Source of the DNA: Bacillota bacterium
Lineage (GTDB): Bacteria; Bacillota; Dethiobacteria; SKNC01
DNA length: 11,804 bases
NCBI GenBank assembly: GCA_007121375.1
Contig: SKLX01000018.1
Location: forward strand, 1 to 11,804
Direction: 5' to 3'
The position numbers and the translations under genes were made by a program. Under the pieces are notes generated by a model. The model was not told the origin of the DNA, did not search any database, and saw nothing but the letters and a program-made list of their open reading frames with translations. Shown piece after piece: positions 1-5,623 of the stretch (position 1 is the first letter of the stretch; each line of letters opens with the position of its first letter).

Positions 1-24
1 AAAGTAAATTTAATGGCTACAATT

Positions 25-54
25 AAAAGCACCCATTTTAAAAAGGGTGCTTTT
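25..54 (-). terminator. Intrinsic terminator after spoVS
   Basis: A perfect 10-bp inverted repeat (25-34 with 45-54) surrounds a 10-nt loop, 37 nt past the spoVS stop. On the minus strand the GC-rich part (GGGTGC/GCACCC) is followed by TTTTAATTG, as in a rho-independent terminator. The stem ends in A/T on both sides, so it could also work on the plus strand for anything arriving from the left. It closes the ymdB-spoVS transcription unit. Confidence 0.8.
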
Positions 55-91
55 ATATTGCATTCATTAAATTATTTTAGGCTATTTTAAG

Positions 92-352
92 TTATCTCGG
101 CTCTACTATTAGCTTTATAGCCGTACGTTCTTCACCGTCAATATCAATATCAGTAAAAGCTGGTATACATATCAGGTCAATACCACTGGGAGCTACGAAC
201 CCTCTTGCTATCGCTACTGCCTTAACGGCCTGGTTAAGTGCACCAGCGCCTATAGCCTGAATTTCAGCGGCGCCGCGCTCTCTTAGAACTCCTGCTAAAG
301 CTCCGGCAACTGAGTTTGGATTAGACTTTGCTGAAACTTTTAATACTTCCAT
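92..352 (-). CDS. spoVS: Stage V sporulation protein S
   Basis: An 86-residue protein, the usual SpoVS length, recognisable almost residue for residue, with the conserved blocks SNPNSVAGALAGVLRERG, AIGAGALNQAVKAVAIARG and the C-terminal TAIKLIVEPR. SpoVS is a small Alba-like, probably nucleic-acid-binding protein. In Bacillus subtilis it is transcribed by sigma-H and affects stage V of sporulation (coat and cortex) and septation. The ATG start has an AAGGAGGT Shine-Dalgarno sequence 9 nt upstream. The gene lies 119 nt after ymdB, and that gap holds a good sigma-H-type promoter, so it probably has its own sporulation-onset transcript in addition to read-through from ymdB. A terminator follows directly. 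Nothing is missing or unusual in the protein. Confidence 0.98.
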   Translation of the reverse strand: MEVLKVSAKSNPNSVAGALAGVLRERGAAEIQAIGAGALNQAVKAVAIARGFVAPSGIDLICIPAFTDIDIDGEERTAIKLIVEPR

Positions 353-415
353 TAAATAAGTACCTCCTTAATTTTAAGAAATTTAGAATAACCACCTTTT
401 CTCATTTACTAAAAT

Positions 416-444
416 CTATTCTATATCGAAAACATAATTCCTGC
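416..444 (-). promoter_or_regulatory. Sigma-H-type promoter of spoVS
   Basis: The minus strand reads GCAGGAATT (444-436), 11 nt, then ATAGAATAG (424-416). Against the B. subtilis sigma-H consensus as I recall it (RnAGGAwWW, N11-12, RnnGAATwW) only the last -10 base departs. Transcription would start near 410, giving a leader of about 55 nt before the spoVS ATG. spoVS is a known sigma-H target in B. subtilis, which supports the call independently. Confidence 0.75.
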
Positions 445-471
445 ATTATTGTTTATTTTTTGTTAGATATT

Positions 472-1257
472 TCAAATTTCATGATAATCAACCAGGCGAA
501 AAATATTTACTGCTGTGCCTTTAGAAGGGTCTATTTCCACAACTACCCCGTTAAACTGACAACTGGATTCCTGTAAAAATTCAAATTTTGTAGGCAGTTG
601 TGTTAAAAACATTTTAATTATTGATTCTTTTTTTACTCCAATTACCCCGTTAACAGGACCTGTCATTCCTACATCACAAATAAACGCTGTTCCTTTGGGA
701 AGAATCCTTTCATCAGCTGTCTGCACGTGGGTGTGAGTCCCTAAAACAGCGCTAACTTTTCCATCCAAAAACCAGCCTAAAGCAATTTTTTCAGAAGTTG
801 CCTCTGCATGAAAATCAATGATTATATTAGAAGTAGTTTTCCTTAACTCCTGAACCACTTTTTCTAAAGTTCGAAAAGGACAATCTAAGGAAGAAATAAA
901 AACTTTGCCCATTACATTAACAATTCCTACAGGCACTTCTTTTACCCATAAAACTTTATAACCTATTCCAGGGGTATCGGGAGGGTAATTGACAGGTCTT
1001 AAAATTCTATCTTCCTGGTCAATAAACTCCATTATTTCTTTATTATCCCATACATGGTTGCCTGATGTTAAAATATCTACTCCATAGGAAAAAAGATCAT
1101 CAGCAACTTTCCTGGTAACACCCTTTCCTCCTGCTGCATTTTCACCATTAGCTATAACCAGGTCTATTTCATAGTTCTCCCTGATTTTTTCTAAAAGATC
1201 CCGCAGGCAGTCTCTACCAGTCCTGCCTACTACATCGCCTATCATTAATATCCTCAC
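472..1257 (-). CDS. ymdB: YmdB-family metallophosphoesterase (cyclic nucleotide phosphodiesterase)
   Basis: A 261-residue, soluble, cytoplasmic-looking protein of the YmdB/TIGR00282 family. In B. subtilis, YmdB hydrolyses 2',3'-cyclic nucleotides and influences the choice between biofilm and motility. The full di-metal site is visible: D8 (MIGDVVGR), E39 and N40 (NGENAAGG), N67-H68 (SGNHVWDN), H150 (DFHAEATSEK), and H175 and H177 (GTHTHVQT). It is therefore probably active. The start is GTG, chosen because AGGAGGG stands 5 nt upstream. The preceding gene of unknown function ends 52 nt upstream with no clear terminator or promoter between, so the two are probably co-transcribed from the sigma-H-type promoter at 1876-1904. 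The linkage rny - ymdB - spoVS is common in Firmicutes; here one gene is inserted after rny. Confidence 0.95.
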   Translation of the reverse strand: MRILMIGDVVGRTGRDCLRDLLEKIRENYEIDLVIANGENAAGGKGVTRKVADDLFSYGVDILTSGNHVWDNKEIMEFIDQEDRILRPVNYPPDTPGIGYKVLWVKEVPVGIVNVMGKVFISSLDCPFRTLEKVVQELRKTTSNIIIDFHAEATSEKIALGWFLDGKVSAVLGTHTHVQTADERILPKGTAFICDVGMTGPVNGVIGVKKESIIKMFLTQLPTKFEFLQESSCQFNGVVVEIDPSKGTAVNIFRLVDYHEI

Positions 1258-1309
1258 TTAAACCCTCCTGGTTAGATACATAATTTCCTTTGACAGTATT
1301 ACACTTTTT

Positions 1310-1861
1310 TTACTTGTCAAACACAAATACCTTTCCTCCCTGGCGAAAGGCAAATATATTTTCTTGCTTGGAGGAGGAATAATTTATGGTAAGACTTTTA
1401 ATAAACTCTTCATATCTAATTAAATCCTCTTTAAATTCATTTAAGTTTTCAGTTTTCTCGCTTATTATGTATTGGAAAAAATAATCCCTTACCACTGAAT
1501 TAACAATTTGTATTTCCTCCATAGATATTGTCTTGATTTCCCTTACAATTTCTAAAAGGGTAAGGCCATTAAAATTTGTTTTTGTCACCTGGGTATGGGC
1601 AGGATTTTTGGAAAAAACATCTTCGAATGCTTCTACATTATTCATTAAGGTTTCCTTAAAAACTTTAAAGGTTTTATCATCAAGCTCCCGGTTCAACATA
1701 TATGAAAATTTGAATTTATGCTCATTAATATTAAAATTTAAGGCAAATATTTCAGGGATATGTATTAATACTGATACCAGCCAGTTTACACTTAATGAAT
1801 CCCGCCCCTTATCCTTTCCCTTAACCTCCATAACAGCACACCACATCCTTACTTTTCTCAT
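1310..1861 (-). CDS. Uncharacterised protein between rny and ymdB
   Basis: I do not recognise this protein. The open frame has up to 183 codons and encodes a soluble, mixed-charge protein with no signal peptide or membrane segment. After a basic, low-complexity N-terminus comes a beta-rich stretch (about 25-55, VNWLVSVLIHIPEI onward), then two helical segments (about 60-85 and 100-155) and a short C-terminal strand ending GKVFVFDK. The start is uncertain. The ATG at 1861 has no Shine-Dalgarno and would lie only about 10 nt from the predicted transcript start. ATG codon 11 (at 1831, giving 173 residues) follows AAGGATGTG, which resembles a ribosome site but at long spacing. The gene is isolated from rny by a strong terminator, carries a consensus sigma-H-like promoter and probably heads the ymdB operon. 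A link to early sporulation is an inference from that context only. Confidence 0.75.
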   Translation of the reverse strand: MRKVRMWCAVMEVKGKDKGRDSLSVNWLVSVLIHIPEIFALNFNINEHKFKFSYMLNRELDDKTFKVFKETLMNNVEAFEDVFSKNPAHTQVTKTNFNGLTLLEIVREIKTISMEEIQIVNSVVRDYFFQYIISEKTENLNEFKEDLIRYEEFIKSLTINYSSSKQENIFAFRQGGKVFVFDK

Positions 1862-1875
1862 CTACTAACAGTTAT

Positions 1876-1904
1876 AAATTCCATGAAAATTGATCAATTC
1901 CTGC
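1876..1904 (-). promoter_or_regulatory. Sigma-H-type promoter of the unknown gene and ymdB
   Basis: The minus strand reads GCAGGAATT (1904-1896), 11 nt, then ATGGAATTT (1884-1876). Both elements fit the recalled sigma-H consensus (RnAGGAwWW, N11-12, RnnGAATwW) at every position. It lies just downstream of the rny terminator, in the 87-nt gap before the unknown gene. The predicted start near 1870 leaves a leader of only about 10 nt if translation began at the ATG at 1861, which argues for a later start. Confidence 0.65.
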
Positions 1905-1910
1905 ACAAAT

Positions 1911-1943
1911 AAAAAAAAAGAGGGCCCCAAATTGAGGCACCTC
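1911..1943 (-). terminator. Intrinsic terminator after rny
   Basis: On the minus strand GAGG(T)GCC pairs with GGCCCTC: 7 bp with one bulged base and a 9-nt loop, followed by nine T residues (1919-1911). It begins 5 nt past the rny stop codon and separates rny from the sigma-H-type unit downstream. Confidence 0.85.
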
Positions 1944-1948
1944 AGGAT

Positions 1949-3505
1949 TTATTTAGCATAATCAACAGCTCTGGTTTCTCTTATTACCATCACCTTAACC
2001 TGGCCAGGATACTCAAGTTCATCCTCTATTTTACTAACGATATCTCTGGCTACTTTAGCCGTCATATTATCATCTATTTTTTCAGGCCTGACCATAATTC
2101 TTATTTCCCTGCCCGCTTGAATGGCAAAGGCTTTTTCAACACCTTCAAAGGAATCAGCAATTTCTTCTAATTTTTCCAGTCGTTTAATGTAGGCCTCCAG
2201 GGTTTCCCTGCGGGCACCCGGGCGAGATGCAGATATAGCATCAGATGCTTGGATTAGAGCAGCTTCCAAGGTTTTATACTCTTCATCACCATGATGAGCA
2301 GCAATACCATTTATTACCTCGGGAGACTCCTTATATTTCTTGGCAAGTTCTGCCCCAATAACAACATGGGGACCTTCTACTTCATGATCTACCGCTTTGC
2401 CGATATCATGGAGCAACCCAGATCGTTTTGCCATTTTTACATCCAGCCCAAGTTCCGAGGCCATAACTCCTGCCAGATGAGAAACCTCTATGGAATGTTT
2501 TAAGACATTTTGACCATAACTGGTTCTGAATTTTAACCTACCTAACAGCTTGACCAATTCCGGGTGAATCCCATGAACACCTGTTTCAAAGGTGGCCTGC
2601 TCTCCCTGCTCCCTTATCTCTACTTCGATTTCTTGCTGAGCCTTACTGACCATTTCCTCAATTCTAGCAGGATGTATCCGACCATCGGATACAAGTTTTT
2701 CCAGGGCTATTTTAGCCACTTCCCGTCGTATGGGATCAAAACCTGAAAGAATAACTGCTTCAGGGGTATCATCAATGATCAAATCTATACCCGTTAAAGT
2801 TTCCAGGGTTCTGATATTTCGTCCTTCTCTTCCAATAATTCTTCCCTTCATCTCATCATTTGGTAACGATACTACCGAAACGGTGGACTCAGCAGCATGA
2901 TCTGCTGCACATTTTTGAATAGCTATGGAAATAATCTCCCGAGCCTTCTTATCTCCTTCTTCCTTGGCCCTGGCTTCCATTTCCTTAATCATTACCGCCA
3001 TATCATGTTTTATATCCTCTTTAACCCTGGACAATAAAATTTCTTTAGCCTCTTCAGAAGTTATTCCTGATAACTTTTCCAGTTCTTGTATTTGTTTAGT
3101 CAGTAAATTATTAAGTTCTCCCTTTTTGTTCTCGATTTCATCTTCTTTTTCTTTTATTTCTTCTTCTTTCTTTTCGAAAAAGGAAGCTTTTTTATCAAGG
3201 GATTCTTCCTTTTGCATCAAACGTTTTTCCAAACGGTTTAATTCATTCCTCCGGTCCTTGATCTCCTTTTCCTGCTCTGTTCGTTGTTTATGAATTTCTT
3301 CTTTTGATTCCAGGATAGCTTCTCGTTTAGCAGATTGAGCCTGCTTTTTAGCTTCTTCAATTATCTTGGCTGCAGCGTCTTCCGCAGATGCAATCTTGGC
3401 CTCTGCAATATACTTCCTGATTAAATAACCCATAAATAGGGAAATTAAAACAACAGCAATTATAATTACCACAAATAGCCATAATTCTATTATAATTAAT
3501 ATCAC
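1949..3505 (-). CDS. rny: Ribonuclease Y
   Basis: A 518-residue protein (B. subtilis RNase Y has 520), the membrane-anchored endoribonuclease that starts mRNA decay in Firmicutes. Domains in order: N-terminal transmembrane helix (about 8-30); a long charged coiled coil (about 35-200, rich in EKKEEEIKEKEDE-type repeats); a KH RNA-binding domain with GRIIGREGRNI at 221-231; and an HD phosphodiesterase domain with metal ligands H337, H366-D367 (LLHDIGK), H404-H405 and D422. All catalytic motifs are intact. The reading frame opens only two codons before a GTG at 3505, which lies within the likely Shine-Dalgarno AGGGGGTGAT. An ATT codon at 3496 sits at normal spacing, so the true start is unclear. 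It is preceded by a 368-nt gap with a promoter, leader and terminator, and followed by its own terminator. Confidence 0.97.
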   Translation of the reverse strand: MILIIIELWLFVVIIIAVVLISLFMGYLIRKYIAEAKIASAEDAAAKIIEEAKKQAQSAKREAILESKEEIHKQRTEQEKEIKDRRNELNRLEKRLMQKEESLDKKASFFEKKEEEIKEKEDEIENKKGELNNLLTKQIQELEKLSGITSEEAKEILLSRVKEDIKHDMAVMIKEMEARAKEEGDKKAREIISIAIQKCAADHAAESTVSVVSLPNDEMKGRIIGREGRNIRTLETLTGIDLIIDDTPEAVILSGFDPIRREVAKIALEKLVSDGRIHPARIEEMVSKAQQEIEVEIREQGEQATFETGVHGIHPELVKLLGRLKFRTSYGQNVLKHSIEVSHLAGVMASELGLDVKMAKRSGLLHDIGKAVDHEVEGPHVVIGAELAKKYKESPEVINGIAAHHGDEEYKTLEAALIQASDAISASRPGARRETLEAYIKRLEKLEEIADSFEGVEKAFAIQAGREIRIMVRPEKIDDNMTAKVARDIVSKIEDELEYPGQVKVMVIRETRAVDYAK

Positions 3506-3511
3506 CCCCTA
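3501..3511 (-). promoter_or_regulatory. Shine-Dalgarno of rny, overlapping the apparent start codon
   Basis: The minus strand reads TAGGGGGTGAT, matching the anti-Shine-Dalgarno complement AGGAGGTGAT at 9 of 10 positions. The only conventional in-frame start near it, GTG at 3505-3503, is part of this sequence. An in-frame TAG (3511-3509) rules out an earlier start. The next in-frame GTG (codon 12, 3472) has no ribosome site. At about 8 nt past GGGGG the in-frame codon is ATT (3496-3494). Confidence 0.55.
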
Positions 3512-3522
3512 TAGCTTTAGTA

Positions 3523-3790
3523 ACAAAAAAAAAGCCGTGCAGGAAACGGCTTCAAGAAAGAAATAGGCTTTTATTAACACCAAAATATTAATAACAGCTG
3601 GATATGCAGGCAAAAAACTCCTGTATCACAGAAAAGTCAATTTTGGGTTTTATAAGATATATATAAAGCCTATTTTAACCTCAGGCATAAGAGGCACAAA
3701 TACCTATCAGTATATTTCTCCTTAAAGCATATTCCTACGAAATCCAGTATTACCAGGAAACCCTTGGATAAAACTATTCTAATATATTCC
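3523..3790 (-). ncRNA. Candidate structured leader or small RNA upstream of rny
   Basis: This covers most of the 368-nt gap between recA and rny, in which I see no convincing gene. A near-consensus sigma-A promoter ends just before it and a strong terminator ends it, 18 nt before the apparent rny start. Transcription stopping there would give an RNA of about 265 nt. Visible structure: AAATAGGCTTTAT (3675-3663) pairs with ATAAAAGCCTATTT (3574-3561) over 13 bp with one bulge. The same 3' segment can also pair less well with AGAATAGTTTTAT near the 5' end (3780-3768). A separate 9-bp hairpin with loop TTTTGG lies at 3571-3594. It matches no riboswitch, T-box, 6S, SRP or RNase P RNA I know. It could be a free small RNA or an attenuating rny leader; the sequence alone does not decide. 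Confidence 0.4.
3524..3552 (-). terminator. Strong intrinsic terminator before rny
   Basis: On the minus strand AAGCCGT pairs with ACGGCTT: 7 bp with a 7-nt loop, followed by a run of T residues down to 3525. It lies after recA and before rny, so it ends any transcript arriving from recA or from the promoter at 3797-3825. Expression of rny then needs read-through or an undetected promoter in the remaining 18 nt, which seems too short. Confidence 0.85.
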
Positions 3791-3796
3791 TTGATA

Positions 3797-3825
3797 ATTG
3801 TATCCTTTTTTTCTTGACATGTCAA
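3797..3825 (-). promoter_or_regulatory. Sigma-A promoter in the recA-rny gap
   Basis: The minus strand reads TTGACA (3825-3820), 17 nt, then TACAAT (3802-3797): a perfect -35, a 5-of-6 -10 and ideal spacing. The predicted start is near 3790. The -35 lies within a 14-bp perfect palindrome, CTTGACATGTCAAG (3813-3826), which could be an operator. It begins 48 nt past the recA stop. Confidence 0.75.
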
Positions 3826-3873
3826 GGAACTTACATGGCAGCCAAAAGGGCATTCGGGGGCTATGCTTTCGTA

Positions 3874-4917
3874 TTAATTTTCATCCTTTTCAGGGGGATT
3901 TATCTCCTCATTTTCAGCCGTTAATCTACCCAGGGGCAGGCCAAAAACTTCTCTAATTTTTCTCTCCAATTTATCTGCTATTTCAGGATTTTCCTTTAAA
4001 AATTCCCGGGTATTTTCCCTTCCTTGTCCAAGTTTTTCATCACCATAAGAATACCATGCTCCACTTTTATTTATTAAGTCTATATCCAATCCTGAATCAA
4101 TAATAGATCCTTCCCTGGATATACCCTCCCCATAAATAATATCAAAATCGGCCTGTCTAAAAGGCGGAGCTACTTTGTTTTTTACCACCTTAGTCCTGGT
4201 TCGGTTACCAATCATTTCATTTCCCTGTTTAAGGGTTTCCGTCCTTCGAACATCAAGTCGAAGGGAAGAATAAAATTTTAGAGCCCTGCCCCCAGGAGTT
4301 GTTTCAGGGTTACCAAAAAATACTCCCACTTTTTCCCTTAGCTGATTTATAAATATAGCTGTTGTCCTGGATTTATTAATTACCCCTGAAAGCTTTCTCA
4401 AAGCCTGGGACATCAAACGAGCCTGAAGACCTACATGAGCATCTCCCATTTCTCCTTCCAGCTCTACCCGGGGCACCAGGGCAGCAACGGAATCAATTAC
4501 CACTACATCTATAGCCCCACTCCTCACCAGGGTCTCGGCAATTTCCAAACCCTGCTCGGCGGTATCAGGCTGAGATATAAATAAATTATCAATATCCACT
4601 CCCAACCTTTGGGCGTAATTGGGATCCAAAGCATTTTCTGCATCAATGAAAGCTGCATACCCGCCCATCTTCTGGGCTTGGGCTACTATATGCAGGGCTA
4701 CAGTAGTCTTTCCAGAAGACTCAGGTCCATAAATCTCTACAACCCTCCCCCGGGGCATTCCTCCTACTCCCAGGGCTATATCAAGGGGAAGGCAGCCTGT
4801 AGGAATAACCTCTACATTAAGCTTGGCTGCCGATTCCCCCAGCTTCATGATTGATCCTTTACCAAATTGCTTTTCAATTTGATGCAATGCCATTTCTAAA
4901 GCTTTCCCTTTATCCAT
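3874..4917 (-). CDS. recA: Recombinase RecA
   Basis: A 347-residue protein (B. subtilis RecA has 348): the DNA-dependent ATPase that forms filaments on single-stranded DNA, carries out strand exchange and triggers LexA self-cleavage. Visible parts: N-terminal helix region ALEMALHQIEKQFGKGSIM (6-24), Walker A GPESSGKT (64-71), Walker B strand VVVIDSVAAL, the L2 loop region with FGNPETTPGGRALKFY, and an acidic C-terminal tail (ENEEINPPEKDEN). No intein or truncation. The ATG start follows GGGAGGTTG at normal spacing. A LexA box and a sigma-H-like promoter lie directly upstream in the 109-nt gap after thpR. recX, often the next gene, is absent, and no good terminator follows the stop. Confidence 0.99.
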   Translation of the reverse strand: MDKGKALEMALHQIEKQFGKGSIMKLGESAAKLNVEVIPTGCLPLDIALGVGGMPRGRVVEIYGPESSGKTTVALHIVAQAQKMGGYAAFIDAENALDPNYAQRLGVDIDNLFISQPDTAEQGLEIAETLVRSGAIDVVVIDSVAALVPRVELEGEMGDAHVGLQARLMSQALRKLSGVINKSRTTAIFINQLREKVGVFFGNPETTPGGRALKFYSSLRLDVRRTETLKQGNEMIGNRTRTKVVKNKVAPPFRQADFDIIYGEGISREGSIIDSGLDIDLINKSGAWYSYGDEKLGQGRENTREFLKENPEIADKLERKIREVFGLPLGRLTAENEEINPPEKDEN

Positions 4918-4942
4918 AGTTTCAACCTCCCTGATACTTTAG

Positions 4943-4962
4943 TTAGGAACAAGTGTTCCTAA
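4943..4962. promoter_or_regulatory. LexA (SOS) operator of recA
   Basis: TTAGGAAC-AAGT-GTTCCTAA is a perfect inverted repeat with 8-bp arms and a 4-bp centre, 26 nt before the recA ATG. Its core GAAC-N4-GTTC matches the Gram-positive LexA/DinR box (CGAAC-N4-GTTCG); the outer bases are G and C rather than C and G. It overlaps the expected start of transcription from the promoter just upstream, the position for repression by LexA. Confidence 0.88.
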
Positions 4963-4966
4963 ATTA

Positions 4967-4996
4967 AGATTCTGCAAAGAATGGGTAAATTCCTGC
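4967..4996 (-). promoter_or_regulatory. Sigma-H-like promoter of recA
   Basis: The minus strand reads GCAGGAATT (4996-4988), 12 nt, then GCAGAATCT (4975-4967). The -35 is identical in all nine bases to those before spoVS and the unknown gene; the -10 keeps RnnGAAT and departs at one following base. The predicted start near 4960 falls in the LexA box. A sigma-A reading, TTTACC-N17-TAATTT over the same bases, is possible but matches its consensus less well (4 of 6 and 3 of 6). Confidence 0.55.
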
Positions 4997-5026
4997 ATAT
5001 TTTGAAAATATTTCTTTATTTATTTT

Positions 5027-5602
5027 TTATAAGCTAAAATTTTTTAATACTTTATATTGGGGGCCTTTTGGAGTCAAGGTACTTTTAATTAGATGTATTT
5101 GATTTATTTCCATAGTGCCTACCAGGATATTTTGTTTATCTTTTAATATTTCCATAGTATCCTCTAAATTCTTTTGAGAACGAACCCTTCCCAGGGTAAG
5201 ATGGGGAGAAAACCGGTTACTTTTTAGTTCCTTTTCCTCCAGTAAAGAAGCCTGTACTAGAGAAGATGAAATTGACTTTGAAAGGGCTGACAATTTTTCC
5301 TTTCCTTCTCTAACTCCCATCCACAGTACCCGGGGCCGTTTTAAATTAGGGAAAGCCCCCAATCCCTGAAATGTAACCTTAAATGGAGAAAAATCAGAAA
5401 CTCCCCTCTCCAGAGCCTGGTAATAAAGGGGCAGGTTGTCCTCAGGAATGTCACCTAAAAACTTCAGTGTTAAATGTAAATTGTTAGTTTCAACCCATTT
5501 CACCCGGGAATCCCCCCGGCTTAGAGTCCTTTGGAGACTGGCTGCCATCTCTCTGATCCTTTCATCTATTTTTACAGCAATAAAAGCTCTAATTTCTGCC
5601 AT
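5027..5602 (-). CDS. thpR: RNA 2',3'-cyclic phosphodiesterase (2H family)
   Basis: A 191-residue protein of the bacterial 2'-5' RNA ligase/ThpR group, the usual length, soluble and cytoplasmic. The two catalytic HxTx motifs of the 2H superfamily are intact: HLTL at 43-46 in NLHLTLKFLGD and HLTL at 134-137 in SPHLTLGRVR. The N-terminus (RAFIAVKIDERI) is typical. These enzymes open 2',3'-cyclic phosphates on RNA ends; the physiological substrate is generally unknown. The ATG start follows GGGGAGG at 7 nt. It lies 21 nt after the metallophosphoesterase gene and 109 nt before recA, so it is probably the last gene of the cinA transcript. Confidence 0.93.
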   Translation of the reverse strand: MAEIRAFIAVKIDERIREMAASLQRTLSRGDSRVKWVETNNLHLTLKFLGDIPEDNLPLYYQALERGVSDFSPFKVTFQGLGAFPNLKRPRVLWMGVREGKEKLSALSKSISSSLVQASLLEEKELKSNRFSPHLTLGRVRSQKNLEDTMEILKDKQNILVGTMEINQIHLIKSTLTPKGPQYKVLKNFSL

Positions 5603-5623
5603 TGAAAAACCTCCCCAATTTCT

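Noticed and set aside
1315..1320. TTGACA on the minus strand at the end of the unknown gene, possibly a -35 for ymdB
   Set aside because: No acceptable -10 at 16-18 nt (best TACTGT, 3 of 6); better explained by chance in an A-rich stretch.
1533..1868. Plus-strand open frame opposite the unknown gene
   Set aside because: No ribosome site or promoter, low-complexity product, fully antisense to a gene with better context.
2925..3293. Plus-strand open frame of 122 codons opposite rny
   Set aside because: It is the serine- and phenylalanine-rich mirror of the rny coiled coil, without a ribosome site; a frame left open by the lysine/glutamate codons of rny.
3626..3700. A 15-codon reading frame in the rny leader (minus strand, GTG near 3697, ending TAA near 3650), possibly a leader peptide
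   Set aside because: Only a weak AGG stands before it, it has no amino-acid run typical of attenuation peptides, and it lies within predicted RNA structure; too short to support.
3523..3790. 6S RNA or a known riboswitch in the recA-rny gap
   Set aside because: No characteristic central bubble, T-box AGGGUGG motif or recognised aptamer core is visible; left as an unassigned candidate.
3811..3830. Second LexA box near 3820
   Set aside because: The palindrome has TTGACATGTCAA at its core, not GAAC-N4-GTTC.
3841..3873. Possible terminator just after recA
   Set aside because: Only a 4-bp GCAT/ATGC pairing can be formed and no T-run follows; not a credible intrinsic terminator.
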